Assembly (NCBI GenBank): GCA_949949035.1
Contig: CATLHJ010000001.1
Coordinates: 70,116-134,115, forward strand
Direction of reading: 5' to 3'
DNA length: 64,000 nucleotides
From: an uncultured Clostridia bacterium
Lineage (GTDB): Bacteria > Bacillota > Clostridia > Christensenellales > UBA1242
In this document: positions 1 through 9,388 of the stretch, piece by piece
How the letters are laid out: the number at the start of each line of letters is the position of its first letter
Numbering within the stretch: position 1 is the stretch's first letter
The notes under the pieces: model-generated
Seen by the model: the letters and a program-made list of their open reading frames with translations, nothing else
Told to the model about the DNA's origin: nothing
Databases searched by the model: none
Program-made: the position numbers and the translations under genes

Positions 1-666
1 AATACGTGCCCCCATGTCAATGTATTTTTTCGGGTTGCGTAAGAAGTCAACAATTTCGGCAACCTGTTCTTTTTCTTCATCAATGCCGGCAACGTCGGTA
101 AAGCGCGTTGGGCCATTGAAAACCACGGTCGCCCGATTTTGGGTCATACCGGACAAACCATTTTTACCCGACATGCCGCGCCACAAAACGAAGATCACGC
201 CGCCAATCATAATTAAGTATAAGATGGGCATGACCCAATCCACCCACGAGGTCGGTGTTGCTCCGGAAGCCACTTTAATGCCTTGGCAGTCCGCCAAAAT
301 TTCGCGGACAATACCGGTCGAATCATACAAGGTCGCGGACGCGTATTTTTGCATCAACGACGGATTGTTGTTCAAGGCTTCGCGCACAGTTAAATCTTTC
401 ACTACGTCATTGTTAACGATATAGTAGGTGTAATCGACTTTATAAACACCGTAAATGGTGTTTTTGTCGGCATCTTGGTGCCAAACAAAAGTCCCGTCCG
501 TACTGTTCTCAATCTTTTCCATCCCGACCGCCGTGCGGAACGCGTCGACCGTCATGGTCGGTAACGATTTATTGGGCGTGGCCAGTTGTACTAATAAAAT
601 TACCAGTACAATCGCGACCAGCAACCACAGCCAATTAAACTTTTTCTTTTTAGGTTGTTGTTCCAT
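1..666 (-). CDS. ftsH: ATP-dependent zinc metalloprotease FtsH, N-terminal part (runs off window edge)
   Basis: Reverse-strand translation from ATG at 666: [29 protein letters not shown]...[36 protein letters not shown] helix plus FtsH AAA entry motif. Not in the ORF track because it is truncated by the window edge. Confidence 0.93.
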   Translation of the reverse strand, partial: MEQQPKKKKFNWLWLLVAIVLVILLVQLATPNKSLPTMTVDAFRTAVGMEKIENSTDGTFVWHQDADKNTIYGVYKVDYTYYIVNNDVVKDLTVREALNNNPSLMQKYASATLYDSTGIVREILADCQGIKVASGATPTSWVDWVMPILYLIMIGGVIFVLWRGMSGKNGLSGMTQNRATVVFNGPTRFTDVAGIDEEKEQVAEIVDFLRNPKKYIDMGARI

Positions 667-695
667 AACTAATAGATTATACTATTTATAGCCAA

Positions 696-1820
696 ATGAC
701 AATGATAAATATTAAGGAAAAACTGAAAACTTTGCCGACCGACCCCGGGGTCTACGTAATGAAAGACGCAGGTGGCGGTATTATATATATCGGTAAGGCT
801 AAAAACCTGAAAAACCGCGTGTCGTCGTACTTCCGTGGGGCGCACGACGCCAAAGTGACCGCGATGGTGGCGCACATTGCCGATTTGGAATGGTTTACCG
901 TGGCGACCGAAAACGACGCATTGTTTTTGGAAGCCAATTTAATTCACAAGCATCAACCTAAATACAATATCTTATTGAAAGACGACAAAAAGTTCCCTTA
1001 TATCAATATTGACGGGGACCAAATCCGTGTTGTGCGGACCAACAAGGGTAGTGGTCAATTTTACGGGCCGTACTTCAACGGGATTTACGTTAAGTACTTA
1101 ATGGACATTATCCGCAGTGTTTACCATAATGACCCGCAACTGGCCGCCGAATTTTTGACCGGTAAACGTTACGACGAAGTGACCGCCATTTTTACCGACC
1201 GGATGCAAAAAGCCAGTGCCATGCAACAGTTTGAGTTGGCGATTGCTTACCGTAATGTGTTGGCGATGTTGCAACGTTTGCAAAACCGCGCCCGCGTGCA
1301 AGCCACCGCCGAAGACGCCAACGCTTTTACCTTGGGGGCGTGTCGGGAACTGGGAGAGTTGTTGGGACTGGCGAAAACGCCACGCCGCATCGAGTGTTAC
1401 GACATTTCGCACACGGCGGGAGAGTACGTGGTTGCGTCCATGGTCGTCTTTATTGACGGGGCGCCCGACAAAAGCCAGTACCGCCGTTTCCGCATTAAGC
1501 ACGGGCTGGGGAACAACGACTTTTTGTCTATGCACGAAGTTTTAGGGCGTCGCTTAAAACACCGCGAATGGGCGTACCCCGATATTATCGTGATTGATGG
1601 GGGCAAAGGACAATTAAGCGCGGTAGACAAAGTGGACGGTATTACCTTTATTTCGTTGGCTAAACGCTTTGAATTGGTTTATACCACCACCCAAGACGAA
1701 CCCATTGTGTTGCCGTTACGCAGTTACGCGTTGCGTTTATTGCAACGGATTCGTGACGAAGCCCACCGTTTCGCGATTACCTATCACCGCCACTTGCGCG
1801 ACAAAATCCGTACGGAATAA
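696..1820 (+). CDS. uvrC: Compact UvrC-like excinuclease subunit (GIY-YIG + UVR + RNase H-like; no Cys cluster, no C-terminal HhH)
   Basis: DPGVYVMKDAGGGIIYIGKAKNLKNRVSSYF (GIY-YIG), IECYDISHTAGEYVVASMVVF and PDIIVIDGGKGQLSA motifs; 374 aa. Confidence 0.9.
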   Translation: MTMINIKEKLKTLPTDPGVYVMKDAGGGIIYIGKAKNLKNRVSSYFRGAHDAKVTAMVAHIADLEWFTVATENDALFLEANLIHKHQPKYNILLKDDKKFPYINIDGDQIRVVRTNKGSGQFYGPYFNGIYVKYLMDIIRSVYHNDPQLAAEFLTGKRYDEVTAIFTDRMQKASAMQQFELAIAYRNVLAMLQRLQNRARVQATAEDANAFTLGACRELGELLGLAKTPRRIECYDISHTAGEYVVASMVVFIDGAPDKSQYRRFRIKHGLGNNDFLSMHEVLGRRLKHREWAYPDIIVIDGGKGQLSAVDKVDGITFISLAKRFELVYTTTQDEPIVLPLRSYALRLLQRIRDEAHRFAITYHRHLRDKIRTE

Positions 1821-1827
1821 ATAGGGC

Positions 1828-1856
1828 TTGTATTTTTGTGGTCTTTGTGCTATAAT
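1828..1856 (+). promoter_or_regulatory. Promoter of surface locus 1: TTGTAT-N17-TATAAT with TGTGC extended -10
   Basis: TTGTAT 1828-1833, TATAAT 1851-1856; same architecture as loci 2 and 3. Confidence 0.75.
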
Positions 1857-1863
1857 TTAACGT

Positions 1864-3605
1864 ATGGAACGAACGAACGAACGAACGAACGAACGAACGA
1901 ACGAACGAACGAACGAACGAACGAACGAACGAACGAACGAACGAACGAACGAACGAACGAACGAAGGCGTAAATTAACTATTTTTGGCAGTTTGTTAACT
2001 GCTGTTATTTTAATTGGCGTGGCGGTGATTACCGCGTGTGCCGTGAATATTAAACCCAGTAAGGCCGCGGACAAACCGACCGCTACACCGACCATTTTGG
2101 ACGGGGCAACACCTGAATATACGGGTACCGCACAAAAAATTGTCACGGATTTACCCGACGGCATGCGGTACTATATTACTACCGAACAAATCGACCCGAC
2201 CACAATTGACGCGGGCAAAATTGTGCCCAAAGGTTACACCGCGTTAGATTACCTAAAAAGTACTGGTACGCAATACATTGATACTGGGTTCAAAACCACA
2301 ACGGGTATGGTAGCGAGATTTGCGGCAGAGTGGCATGGCAGTAGTACTTCTGACTGTGTTATCGGTTCTAATTCAACTTTACGTAATTATGCTCTTTTAA
2401 GGCCAGAACACGGCAACTGGGAATTTGGGTTCGGTAATAAAATACTAACCGCTGGTTCCAATTATTCCGCCAATACTAAATATATGGTGCAATTTTCAAC
2501 TATCAGTCGTAATGGTTATTTGGAAGTAAATAATGAACGTTTAATTACGGATAACTCTGCGCAAAATACACCGGCTAATATCAATGTTTTATTATTTACT
2601 AGTGCAATGATGGAATCTATGGCCTGCAGGGCTAATGTGTACTACACAACCATCTGGGACAGTGCCGGTAAGTTAGTCCGTGATTTTGTCCCCGTAAGTA
2701 AAGACAACGGCGACGGTACGTTTACGTTAGGCATGTACGATGTTTATAATGATGTTTTTTACAAAAACGACGGCACGGATGAATTTATCCCTGGCGAAAC
2801 CGTTAACACCGCCATTAAAGATTGGGAATGGTCAGACAGTGTGGACGATGAGCAAAACAATGTAACCTTGCAAGCCAACACCAAATATTACGTGTATTAT
2901 TACACACCAAATACCGACACCACGACGGTCACCCCGTTGGCGGTGAAAGAGTTTTACGTAAATTGTACCAATCACGTTTACGGCGAGTGGACAACAACCA
3001 CGCCGGCGACATGTACCACCGACGGTGTTCGCGAACACACCTGTACGGGTTGTGGTCATACCGAAAACGAAGTTATCCCCGCCACGGGACACGATTACCA
3101 GATCGCCGACGATGTGCCCGCAACCTGTACGGAAGCCGGTTATACGCGTTACGAATGTACCCATTGCCACGACGATTACCAAACCAGCGGGGCAGAGCAA
3201 AAACCCTTGGGTCACCAATATTTACCCGAAAATGATACGGTAACGCAACCCAGTTGTACCGAGGCTGGGTATACTACTCACATTTGCGAACGGTGCCGAC
3301 ACACTTACCAAAGCGATTACGTACCGGCCACGGGTCACAATTACAGCACGTGGACAACCACTGAACCGGCGACCACGGAGCACGCCGGCGAACAAAAACG
3401 CACCTGCCACTGCGGCGCCGAACAAGTGCGTACCATACCGGCCTTGGCGGGTACCACTACCGACGGCGGTAAAGATAACACCGCCCCCTTGCTGTGGGGC
3501 ATTATCATTGGCGTAATCGCGGTACTGGCGGGCTGCGGTGGTCTGGCGTGGCTGCTGATCGTCTTGTTCAAACCCAAAAAGAAAGAGAAAGTCGCCGCGG
3601 CGTAA
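1864..3605 (+). CDS. Phase-variable surface protein (LamG-like ectodomain, Cys-pair repeats, C-terminal TM); ATG reading frame is OFF in this assembly
   Basis: ATG 1864 followed by 24 perfect GAAC units plus GAAG; ATG frame ends EGVN* at TAA 1975-1977, while the adjacent frame encodes ...NERRRKLTIFGSLLTAVILIGVAVITACAVNIKPSKAAD...YLKSTGTQYIDTGF...C..CG repeats...WGIIIGVIAVLAGCGGLAWLLIVLFKPKKKEK. Confidence 0.8.
1867..1966 (+). repeat. Tetranucleotide microsatellite (GAAC)24 + GAAG directly after the start codon
   Basis: Perfect 4-nt periodicity 1867-1965 by direct count. Confidence 0.98.
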
Positions 3606-3670
3606 GGCGTGTTACTTAATTAGTATAATAACCCCCGAACGGCAAATACTAGGTGCAAGGAGGGGAGCAA

Positions 3671-3904
3671 ATGAACAAGGTGATGAAAATTGTTGACGTG
3701 GTGGCGTTTGTCATTCTGTTAATTGGGGGACTGAACTATTTAATTGCGGGTTTGTTCGGTTGGGATTTGATGGCGATGATGTTCGGGGCTTCAATCAGTG
3801 TGATTGGCCGCATCGTTTACGCTTTGATTGGTGCCGCCGCGTTGCTATTGTTGGGTACCGTAATTGCCCGCACCATTATGAAAAGCAAAAAGCAAAACGC
3901 CTAA
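3671..3904 (+). CDS. DUF378-like small membrane protein
   Basis: MNKVMKIVDVVAFVILLIGGLNYLIAGLFGWDLMAMMFG; RBS AAGGAGG upstream. Confidence 0.8.
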   Translation: MNKVMKIVDVVAFVILLIGGLNYLIAGLFGWDLMAMMFGASISVIGRIVYALIGAAALLLLGTVIARTIMKSKKQNA

Positions 3905-3925
3905 CCGTCAAAAATAAAGTCAATT

Positions 3926-3953
3926 AACGCCTTGCCAAGTCAGGGCGTTTTTT
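3926..3953 (+). terminator. Rho-independent terminator
   Basis: ACGCCTTG-ccaagt-CAGGGCGT stem-loop followed by T-run. Confidence 0.75.
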
Positions 3954-3975
3954 GTTATACTGTTTACAGGTTCGT

Positions 3976-4052
3976 GCGTCGCTAGCTCAACTGGATAGAG
4001 TATTTGGCTTCGAACCAAACGGTTGGGGGTTCGACTCCCTCGCGACGCACCA
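3976..4052 (+). tRNA. tRNA-Arg(TCG)
   Basis: Acceptor GCGTCGC/GCGACGC, D-arm GCTC..GAGT, anticodon stem TTTGG/CCAAA with loop CTTCGAA, TTCGACT T-loop, encoded CCA. Confidence 0.93.
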
Positions 4053-4078
4053 ATTTTTATTAAAGGAGAAACCGCGAA

Positions 4079-4750
4079 ATGGAAAAAATCTTCAAAAGTT
4101 CTAAAAGCGAAAAGAGAGCCTTAAAATTATTAAACAAAAATATGCTCAATGTTTTGTCAATTGGGATCAGTACTGGTGGTTCGGCAGAAATCAATATCGC
4201 TCGTCGGTGCCCTAACGCTAAAATTATTGCTACCACCATTGACGAAAAGGGGTTGCAATTTTCTAACGAAAAGTTGAAAAATTACGCGGAAGCGAAAAGA
4301 ATTGTTACCAAACTTGAAGATGTTACCGAAAAGATGCCTTATGCCAATGACACCTTTGATTTTATTTATGCTCGATTAGTTCTGCATTATCTCAATAAGC
4401 AACAACTGGCAAAGGCACTTAGTGAAATTTATCGTGTGCTTAAACCGGCAGGAAAATTTTTCATTGTTGCCCGAAACAATAAAGAATGGGAACTAACTAA
4501 ACCAGAGTTTATTGTTAGCTATGATGAAGCAACGAATATGACCACTTACTACCAACAATGGAAGAAGGAAACAGTCAGAACGCGACAATTTTTGTCCAAA
4601 GAACAATTACAAGCAGTTTTAAGTAAGCAAGGTTTTAAGATTGAACGCTGCAAAGAATATCGCGAATACCTTTATACCGATTACGAACGAACCAAGCAAA
4701 ATAAATCAAGTAAACCGAACTATTTAACGGAAGTTGTGGCAACTAAATAA
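4079..4750 (+). CDS. Class I SAM-dependent methyltransferase
   Basis: VLSIGISTGGSAEINIARRCP... and FDFIYARLVLHYL...EIYRVLKPAGKFFIVAR. Confidence 0.85.
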   Translation: MEKIFKSSKSEKRALKLLNKNMLNVLSIGISTGGSAEINIARRCPNAKIIATTIDEKGLQFSNEKLKNYAEAKRIVTKLEDVTEKMPYANDTFDFIYARLVLHYLNKQQLAKALSEIYRVLKPAGKFFIVARNNKEWELTKPEFIVSYDEATNMTTYYQQWKKETVRTRQFLSKEQLQAVLSKQGFKIERCKEYREYLYTDYERTKQNKSSKPNYLTEVVATK

Positions 4751-5884
4751 TTATTCAGCAGCTGCTTGTTTTAGGGTAGTGCGTTTGAGACGAATAGCGT
4801 AACTGGCGACGATGATGGCAAGTATGACGAGTAATGTCGCGAAAGTTATGAATAACAGTGGCACGTCGAAAGTGTAACGGGGCATGTTGGCGACATTGCG
4901 AAAAATCAGGTTAACCATTAAGGTTAATAAGCCGTACTGGTAAACGGTGCCGGTGGCGAAGCCTAGCAACAGCCACGGCAAAAAGCCACCGAAGATCGCC
5001 CAAGTGCATTCGCTCCAGTAGTAACCAAAGGCGCGCATCAGGGTCAAGTTAGTGGTGTTAGCGTTGACCAGTGCGGTCAGCGCTAGCAAGAGACAAACCC
5101 CCGCCAGTACCAAGCCAATTAGTAAAATAATTAAGCCCATGCTGCTGGTGTCTAATTGCCGCCACATGGAAAAAGCCATTTGCACCATGGCGGCAAAGCA
5201 AAAAACGCCGAATACCACAAAAAAGGTTAGTGATTTTTTGGTACTGACACATTTGCTTTGCATTTCGCGTAAGAAAGAGCGTGCTTTGGTATGGCGGTCG
5301 GGTTTGACTTTTAGGTTAGCCACTCCGCCGCGGAACAGGTCGCTGACGGGTTGACGCAAGGTCAGTCCCGCGAACAGGCACGCCAGTCCCGCATACAACA
5401 TGGTGGGTAGGATTACCAGTACTACCAGCAAAGTGGGGTGAAAGGTAATCGCCACCTTAGGCAGTCCGTTGATCAATAAATTATCGTAAATGTACGGCAT
5501 GATTAGGTGTCCGCACCCGTAGCCCAAGGTGGTGCCGAGCAGGACACTGCCACCAAACACCCAAAATTGGCGGGCGATTTGCCAGTTACTGTAACCCATG
5601 GCTTGCAAAATGCCCAGTTCACGGGTGTGTTGGTTAATGTACAAGCGAATATAAAACAGCAACATAATCACCGCGATGACGGCCATAAAACCGCCGCTGA
5701 TGCCCGCGGTAAATTGGGCCATGGCCAGTTGAGCGTTATAGAGTGGCAGCAAATCAGCGGGTACGTGCGGCAAATTGATCACATCCCAATAAAAATTGAG
5801 AAAAAAAGTGCACACGAACACGGCACAAAAGGTGACAATACTAATGCCCAGCAGTTTTACCAAGTCTTTAAGCCTAATAATCAT
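4751..5884 (-). CDS. FtsX-like ABC transporter permease
   Basis: Multiple TM segments; YINQHTRELGILQAMGYSNWQIARQF motif typical of FtsX/MacB permeases; adjacent ATPase. Confidence 0.85.
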   Translation of the reverse strand: MIIRLKDLVKLLGISIVTFCAVFVCTFFLNFYWDVINLPHVPADLLPLYNAQLAMAQFTAGISGGFMAVIAVIMLLFYIRLYINQHTRELGILQAMGYSNWQIARQFWVFGGSVLLGTTLGYGCGHLIMPYIYDNLLINGLPKVAITFHPTLLVVLVILPTMLYAGLACLFAGLTLRQPVSDLFRGGVANLKVKPDRHTKARSFLREMQSKCVSTKKSLTFFVVFGVFCFAAMVQMAFSMWRQLDTSSMGLIILLIGLVLAGVCLLLALTALVNANTTNLTLMRAFGYYWSECTWAIFGGFLPWLLLGFATGTVYQYGLLTLMVNLIFRNVANMPRYTFDVPLLFITFATLLVILAIIVASYAIRLKRTTLKQAAAE

Positions 5885-5885
5885 C

Positions 5886-6572
5886 TTACCACCCAATTTC
5901 GCGGGCGGATTTCGGGTGGGCGTTATGGTAAGTCCCCACGATTTTGCCGCTGTTCATTTTAATGACGGTATTGGCGGTTTCCGCGATGTTTTGGTTATGG
6001 GTTACCATGATCATCGTTAAGCCCAAGGCGCGTTGTAGTTCTAACACGTACGCTAAAGCATTACGACCGGTCTCTTCGTCCAAGGCGCCCGTTGGTTCGT
6101 CAAGGAATAAAACTTTAGGCTTTTTGGCTAACGCGCGTGCCAAACAGACCCGTTGTTGCTCACCGCCCGACAGAGTGTACGGTTTGCTGTTTAGTTTATC
6201 CGTTAAACCCACCGCGGCGATAATCGCGGGGTAGTCACGGTTACCCGCCAAGTCGGCGCCCAGTTTAACGTTTTGGGCGACGGTTAAATGGGGTAGCAAG
6301 TAATACCTTTGCCACACGAAGCCCACATTCTGTCGGCGGAATTTGGTTAATGCGCGGTCATTTAACTGATAAATATCTTGCTCGTCGTATAGAACAGTGC
6401 CACGGTCGGGACGTTCTAAACCCGCCATGATGTTCAAGGCGGTGGATTTGCCCGAACCCGACGCCCCGAGAATGACGACAAACTGTCCGTCGTCAATGGT
6501 TAATGACAGGTCGTGCAGTACTTTGACTGCGCCGTGGTTAAAGGATTTATTGATGTTGGTTACTTTAATCAT
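5886..6572 (-). CDS. ABC transporter ATP-binding protein (LolD/MacB type)
   Basis: GASGSGKST Walker A, LSGGEQQRVCLARAL signature, VLFLDEPTGALD Walker B. Confidence 0.95.
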   Translation of the reverse strand: MIKVTNINKSFNHGAVKVLHDLSLTIDDGQFVVILGASGSGKSTALNIMAGLERPDRGTVLYDEQDIYQLNDRALTKFRRQNVGFVWQRYYLLPHLTVAQNVKLGADLAGNRDYPAIIAAVGLTDKLNSKPYTLSGGEQQRVCLARALAKKPKVLFLDEPTGALDEETGRNALAYVLELQRALGLTMIMVTHNQNIAETANTVIKMNSGKIVGTYHNAHPKSAREIGW

Positions 6573-7146
6573 TGTTTTTCTCCTTGTGGTGAGTAAGCAA
6601 TAGCCCAGTAAAGACTTCTGTCAATTTTTGGGAAATCTCGTCGGTGGTGAACACACAAACCTTAGTGGCAATCAAGGTCGCGATACCGTGAGTATACAAC
6701 CACAAATGCTGATACATGACCAAGGCGGCGTCGCGAGGCAGTCCGTAACTGGTGATAATTGATTGTAAAATTGTTTCATAATTATCTTCAATTAAGTTTA
6801 ACACCTGTGGCAGTTGTGGTATAACGTTCCGTTCTTGCATAAATAGTAACTGAAACAATTTGGGTTCGTCCGTAGCAAATTTAATGTAGGCAGTACCAAC
6901 ACTTTTGAAGGGTAGAGATTCCGTTAGTGCACGGTTAATGTAGGTATTGTATTTGGCCTGCGCGGCATCAAGCACCGCCTGTCGGACTTCGCCCATGTCG
7001 TTAAACAGGCTGAAAATTACCTTAGGTGAGGCACATAGTTCGCCGGCAATTGCCCGCGCGGTAACCGCGGTCAGTCCTTGTTCGCGGGCTAGGCCAAAGG
7101 CGACGGCAATAATCTGTTCACGGGTAAATTTGAATTTAGGTGGCAT
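6565..7146 (-). CDS. TetR/AcrR family transcriptional regulator
   Basis: N-terminal HTH FTREQIIAVAFGLAREQGLTAVTARAIAGELCASPKVIFSLF; first gene of the ABC transporter operon. Confidence 0.88.
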   Translation of the reverse strand: MPPKFKFTREQIIAVAFGLAREQGLTAVTARAIAGELCASPKVIFSLFNDMGEVRQAVLDAAQAKYNTYINRALTESLPFKSVGTAYIKFATDEPKLFQLLFMQERNVIPQLPQVLNLIEDNYETILQSIITSYGLPRDAALVMYQHLWLYTHGIATLIATKVCVFTTDEISQKLTEVFTGLLLTHHKEKNND

Positions 7147-7185
7147 GGCATTGTACTCCTTTGTTTGGTAGATAACACACGTTGC

Positions 7186-7199
7186 GCAACACGTGTTGC
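7186..7199. promoter_or_regulatory. Candidate operator of the TetR-family regulator
   Basis: Perfect 14-bp palindrome GCAACACGTGTTGC, overlapped by GTTGCGCAAC; just downstream of reverse-strand TTGACA-N18-TACAAT. Confidence 0.65.
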
Positions 7200-7314
7200 T
7201 TATTGTAACTTTTAACGTAGGACAATGTCAATTACTAATTTACGTACGGGAAATTTTAACTAATTTGGTGTGTAGTGATTGCCAAAGGGCAAGGTACTTT
7301 GCTATAATAACAAC

Positions 7315-9339
7315 ATGGCAAAACAACAAAACGTGGTGATTGAAAATTTAGTCGACATTTTGAAGTCGTTCGGGGCTTGTGATTTGGTTACGAACGAAGA
7401 ATTGGCTCGTGACCAAATTGAGCAAGCCATTGATCTAAACGATTCGGTGCAAATCCGTGAAAGTATACGCAAGGCCGTTTGGCGACAACTGGATCACGAC
7501 CGTAATAACGAGAACATGCAGGATCGAGAATTGGCTTACGATTTCCACGCCGCCAAGCAGGTTTTGTTAGACAACAACGTCTTTAAGCGATTGAACGTAC
7601 GTACCAAAGGCGGTAAAAACTTAACTGCGGAAGACTTGTGTACTAAACTTTTTGAACGCCAACGCCTGAATTACGATAACACTGTTGACACCTTGTTGGC
7701 GGGGGCAATTGCGGGTATTCCTGAACGCCAGCAAATTAAAGATGCCAGTACCACATTGTTTGCCGAAGATACCACCGAAACGGCCTTGGGGGGAATAATC
7801 AAGGTGACGCCCGGCACCAAAAACTTGAAACAAAAGGAAGCGGAAGCCACTGCCGAGAAATTGACGGCGGTGTTAGGTGATGTGGTGTTAGATGGTTACC
7901 AAGAATTCTTAAAAGCCCATCCCGATTTAACACCAGAAACTTTCTCGCCCGCGGATTATAAAGAAGTTAAAAATCAATTAAACGTCGCTCAAGCGATGAT
8001 TGATTTAATTGGTGACGAAAAAACGGCGATGCAAATCTTAAACCAACCACTGACAGCGGATAGCGCTGCGATGCACAACGCGGCATTAAGTGGTAACTAT
8101 GCGGCGGCCAGTCAAGCCCGGCAAGCCCGCGGGGCAAGGGGGGCTTTGGCTGGGGTAACTAATGACGGACAAGTGCGGGTATTAGATTTGTTGATGACGG
8201 TGTCACAAAATATCACCAAAGTTCAGGTACAAGCTTTTTGTGAGCAGCGAGCCACCGAACAAGATAAAGTCGGTGAACAACGCCTAGGGTTAGAAGATCC
8301 CACGCGCTTGACAAATACTTTTGGTCATGCCGGGCGCGAAACGGTCGAAAACCTAATCGACGGACAAATTACTAAAAAAATGGTGCCCGCTACCAAAGTT
8401 ACGGACGGGGCATCTTTGCCAGATCACGCGTGGAGAGGTTATACTAAATTGGCAAACTTAATTACGCAAACCGTTAAACGCATGTACGGTGCGGTGCAGA
8501 CAGGGGAATTTGTATCCCGCTTGCTGTCCAAAAAAACAGCCAGTGAAGGACGTGGCCCTAAAGACCTGCGATGGGAAATTAAAGATTATGCGGTAATGCC
8601 TGATGCTTATCGTGATAAGCAAGGCAACCTGAACGCGGCGGGTGAATTTTTTGAACGCACGCAAGCCCGTTTAATGGCGGACAAGGTTAAAATTGAAGAG
8701 TACAAATTAAAAGTGCAGGCCGCACCCAAAGACCAAGATGCCGCCGCGCAGTTACAATATTATACTTATCGGGCACGGCTAGCGGCGGACGCCTTGGATA
8801 ATGTGGCAGCGGCGACCAAGGGTGATAAGGACTTGTTAAATGACCAAGCCTACTTCCAACAACTGGACAACCAAATTGTAATGGTCGCCAGTCCTGATTA
8901 CCCGCACACCGAACAATTGTTGGACAACGATGCGGTCGCCGCCATGGCATTACAAGACGAAAACCGCACTAATGAAGAATACTGGGTCGACGCGTTACAG
9001 ACTTTCAAAAATCATAATGACCAAGCACCGGCTACGGCCGAAAATGATGCCAGTTACCGTATGTTGGCCGAAATGTTTAGTTTGGGTAATCGTTACGGTA
9101 AAGATATTACCAAGAGCGACTTGGCCAACTTGATGCAGAACGTGGCGAACGGTCCATTTAACCCCAAGAAGGTCGAACAATTTATTAAGGGATTGACCGC
9201 TAAACCGGGCAGCAAGTACGCGATTACGGCTACTGATTGCCGCAACGGTTTACATCAGGCCGCCACCGCTTTTTTGGCGAAGGTGAAATACCAAGATGCG
9301 TACGCCAATTATGAATTGTCGGCGCAGGCGACACAGTAA
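7315..9339 (+). CDS. Hypothetical protein, 674 aa, predicted soluble and helix-rich
   Basis: Long ORF; TGCTATAAT at 7301-7308 and ATG 7315; no family recognised. Confidence 0.8.
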   Translation: MAKQQNVVIENLVDILKSFGACDLVTNEELARDQIEQAIDLNDSVQIRESIRKAVWRQLDHDRNNENMQDRELAYDFHAAKQVLLDNNVFKRLNVRTKGGKNLTAEDLCTKLFERQRLNYDNTVDTLLAGAIAGIPERQQIKDASTTLFAEDTTETALGGIIKVTPGTKNLKQKEAEATAEKLTAVLGDVVLDGYQEFLKAHPDLTPETFSPADYKEVKNQLNVAQAMIDLIGDEKTAMQILNQPLTADSAAMHNAALSGNYAAASQARQARGARGALAGVTNDGQVRVLDLLMTVSQNITKVQVQAFCEQRATEQDKVGEQRLGLEDPTRLTNTFGHAGRETVENLIDGQITKKMVPATKVTDGASLPDHAWRGYTKLANLITQTVKRMYGAVQTGEFVSRLLSKKTASEGRGPKDLRWEIKDYAVMPDAYRDKQGNLNAAGEFFERTQARLMADKVKIEEYKLKVQAAPKDQDAAAQLQYYTYRARLAADALDNVAAATKGDKDLLNDQAYFQQLDNQIVMVASPDYPHTEQLLDNDAVAAMALQDENRTNEEYWVDALQTFKNHNDQAPATAENDASYRMLAEMFSLGNRYGKDITKSDLANLMQNVANGPFNPKKVEQFIKGLTAKPGSKYAITATDCRNGLHQAATAFLAKVKYQDAYANYELSAQATQ

Positions 9340-9388
9340 CACGAAAATATAAATTGTAAAGATTGAGTAAGTAGGTTATAATAAAAAC

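Noticed and set aside
1836-1863. TTG start at 1836 in the ORF track giving an apparently intact locus 1 protein
   Set aside because: It lies upstream of the TATAAT (1851-1856) and has no SD; loci 2 and 3 use an ATG right before the repeat, so the ATG at 1864 is the likelier start and the locus is OFF.
1867-1965. Regular repeats as a possible CRISPR array
   Set aside because: 4-nt perfect microsatellite, no spacers, no cas genes in the window.
1850-2164. Reverse-strand ORF with (VRSF)n repeats, also at 14939-15268
   Set aside because: By-product of the stop-free tetranucleotide repeat on the opposite strand; no own promoter or SD seen.
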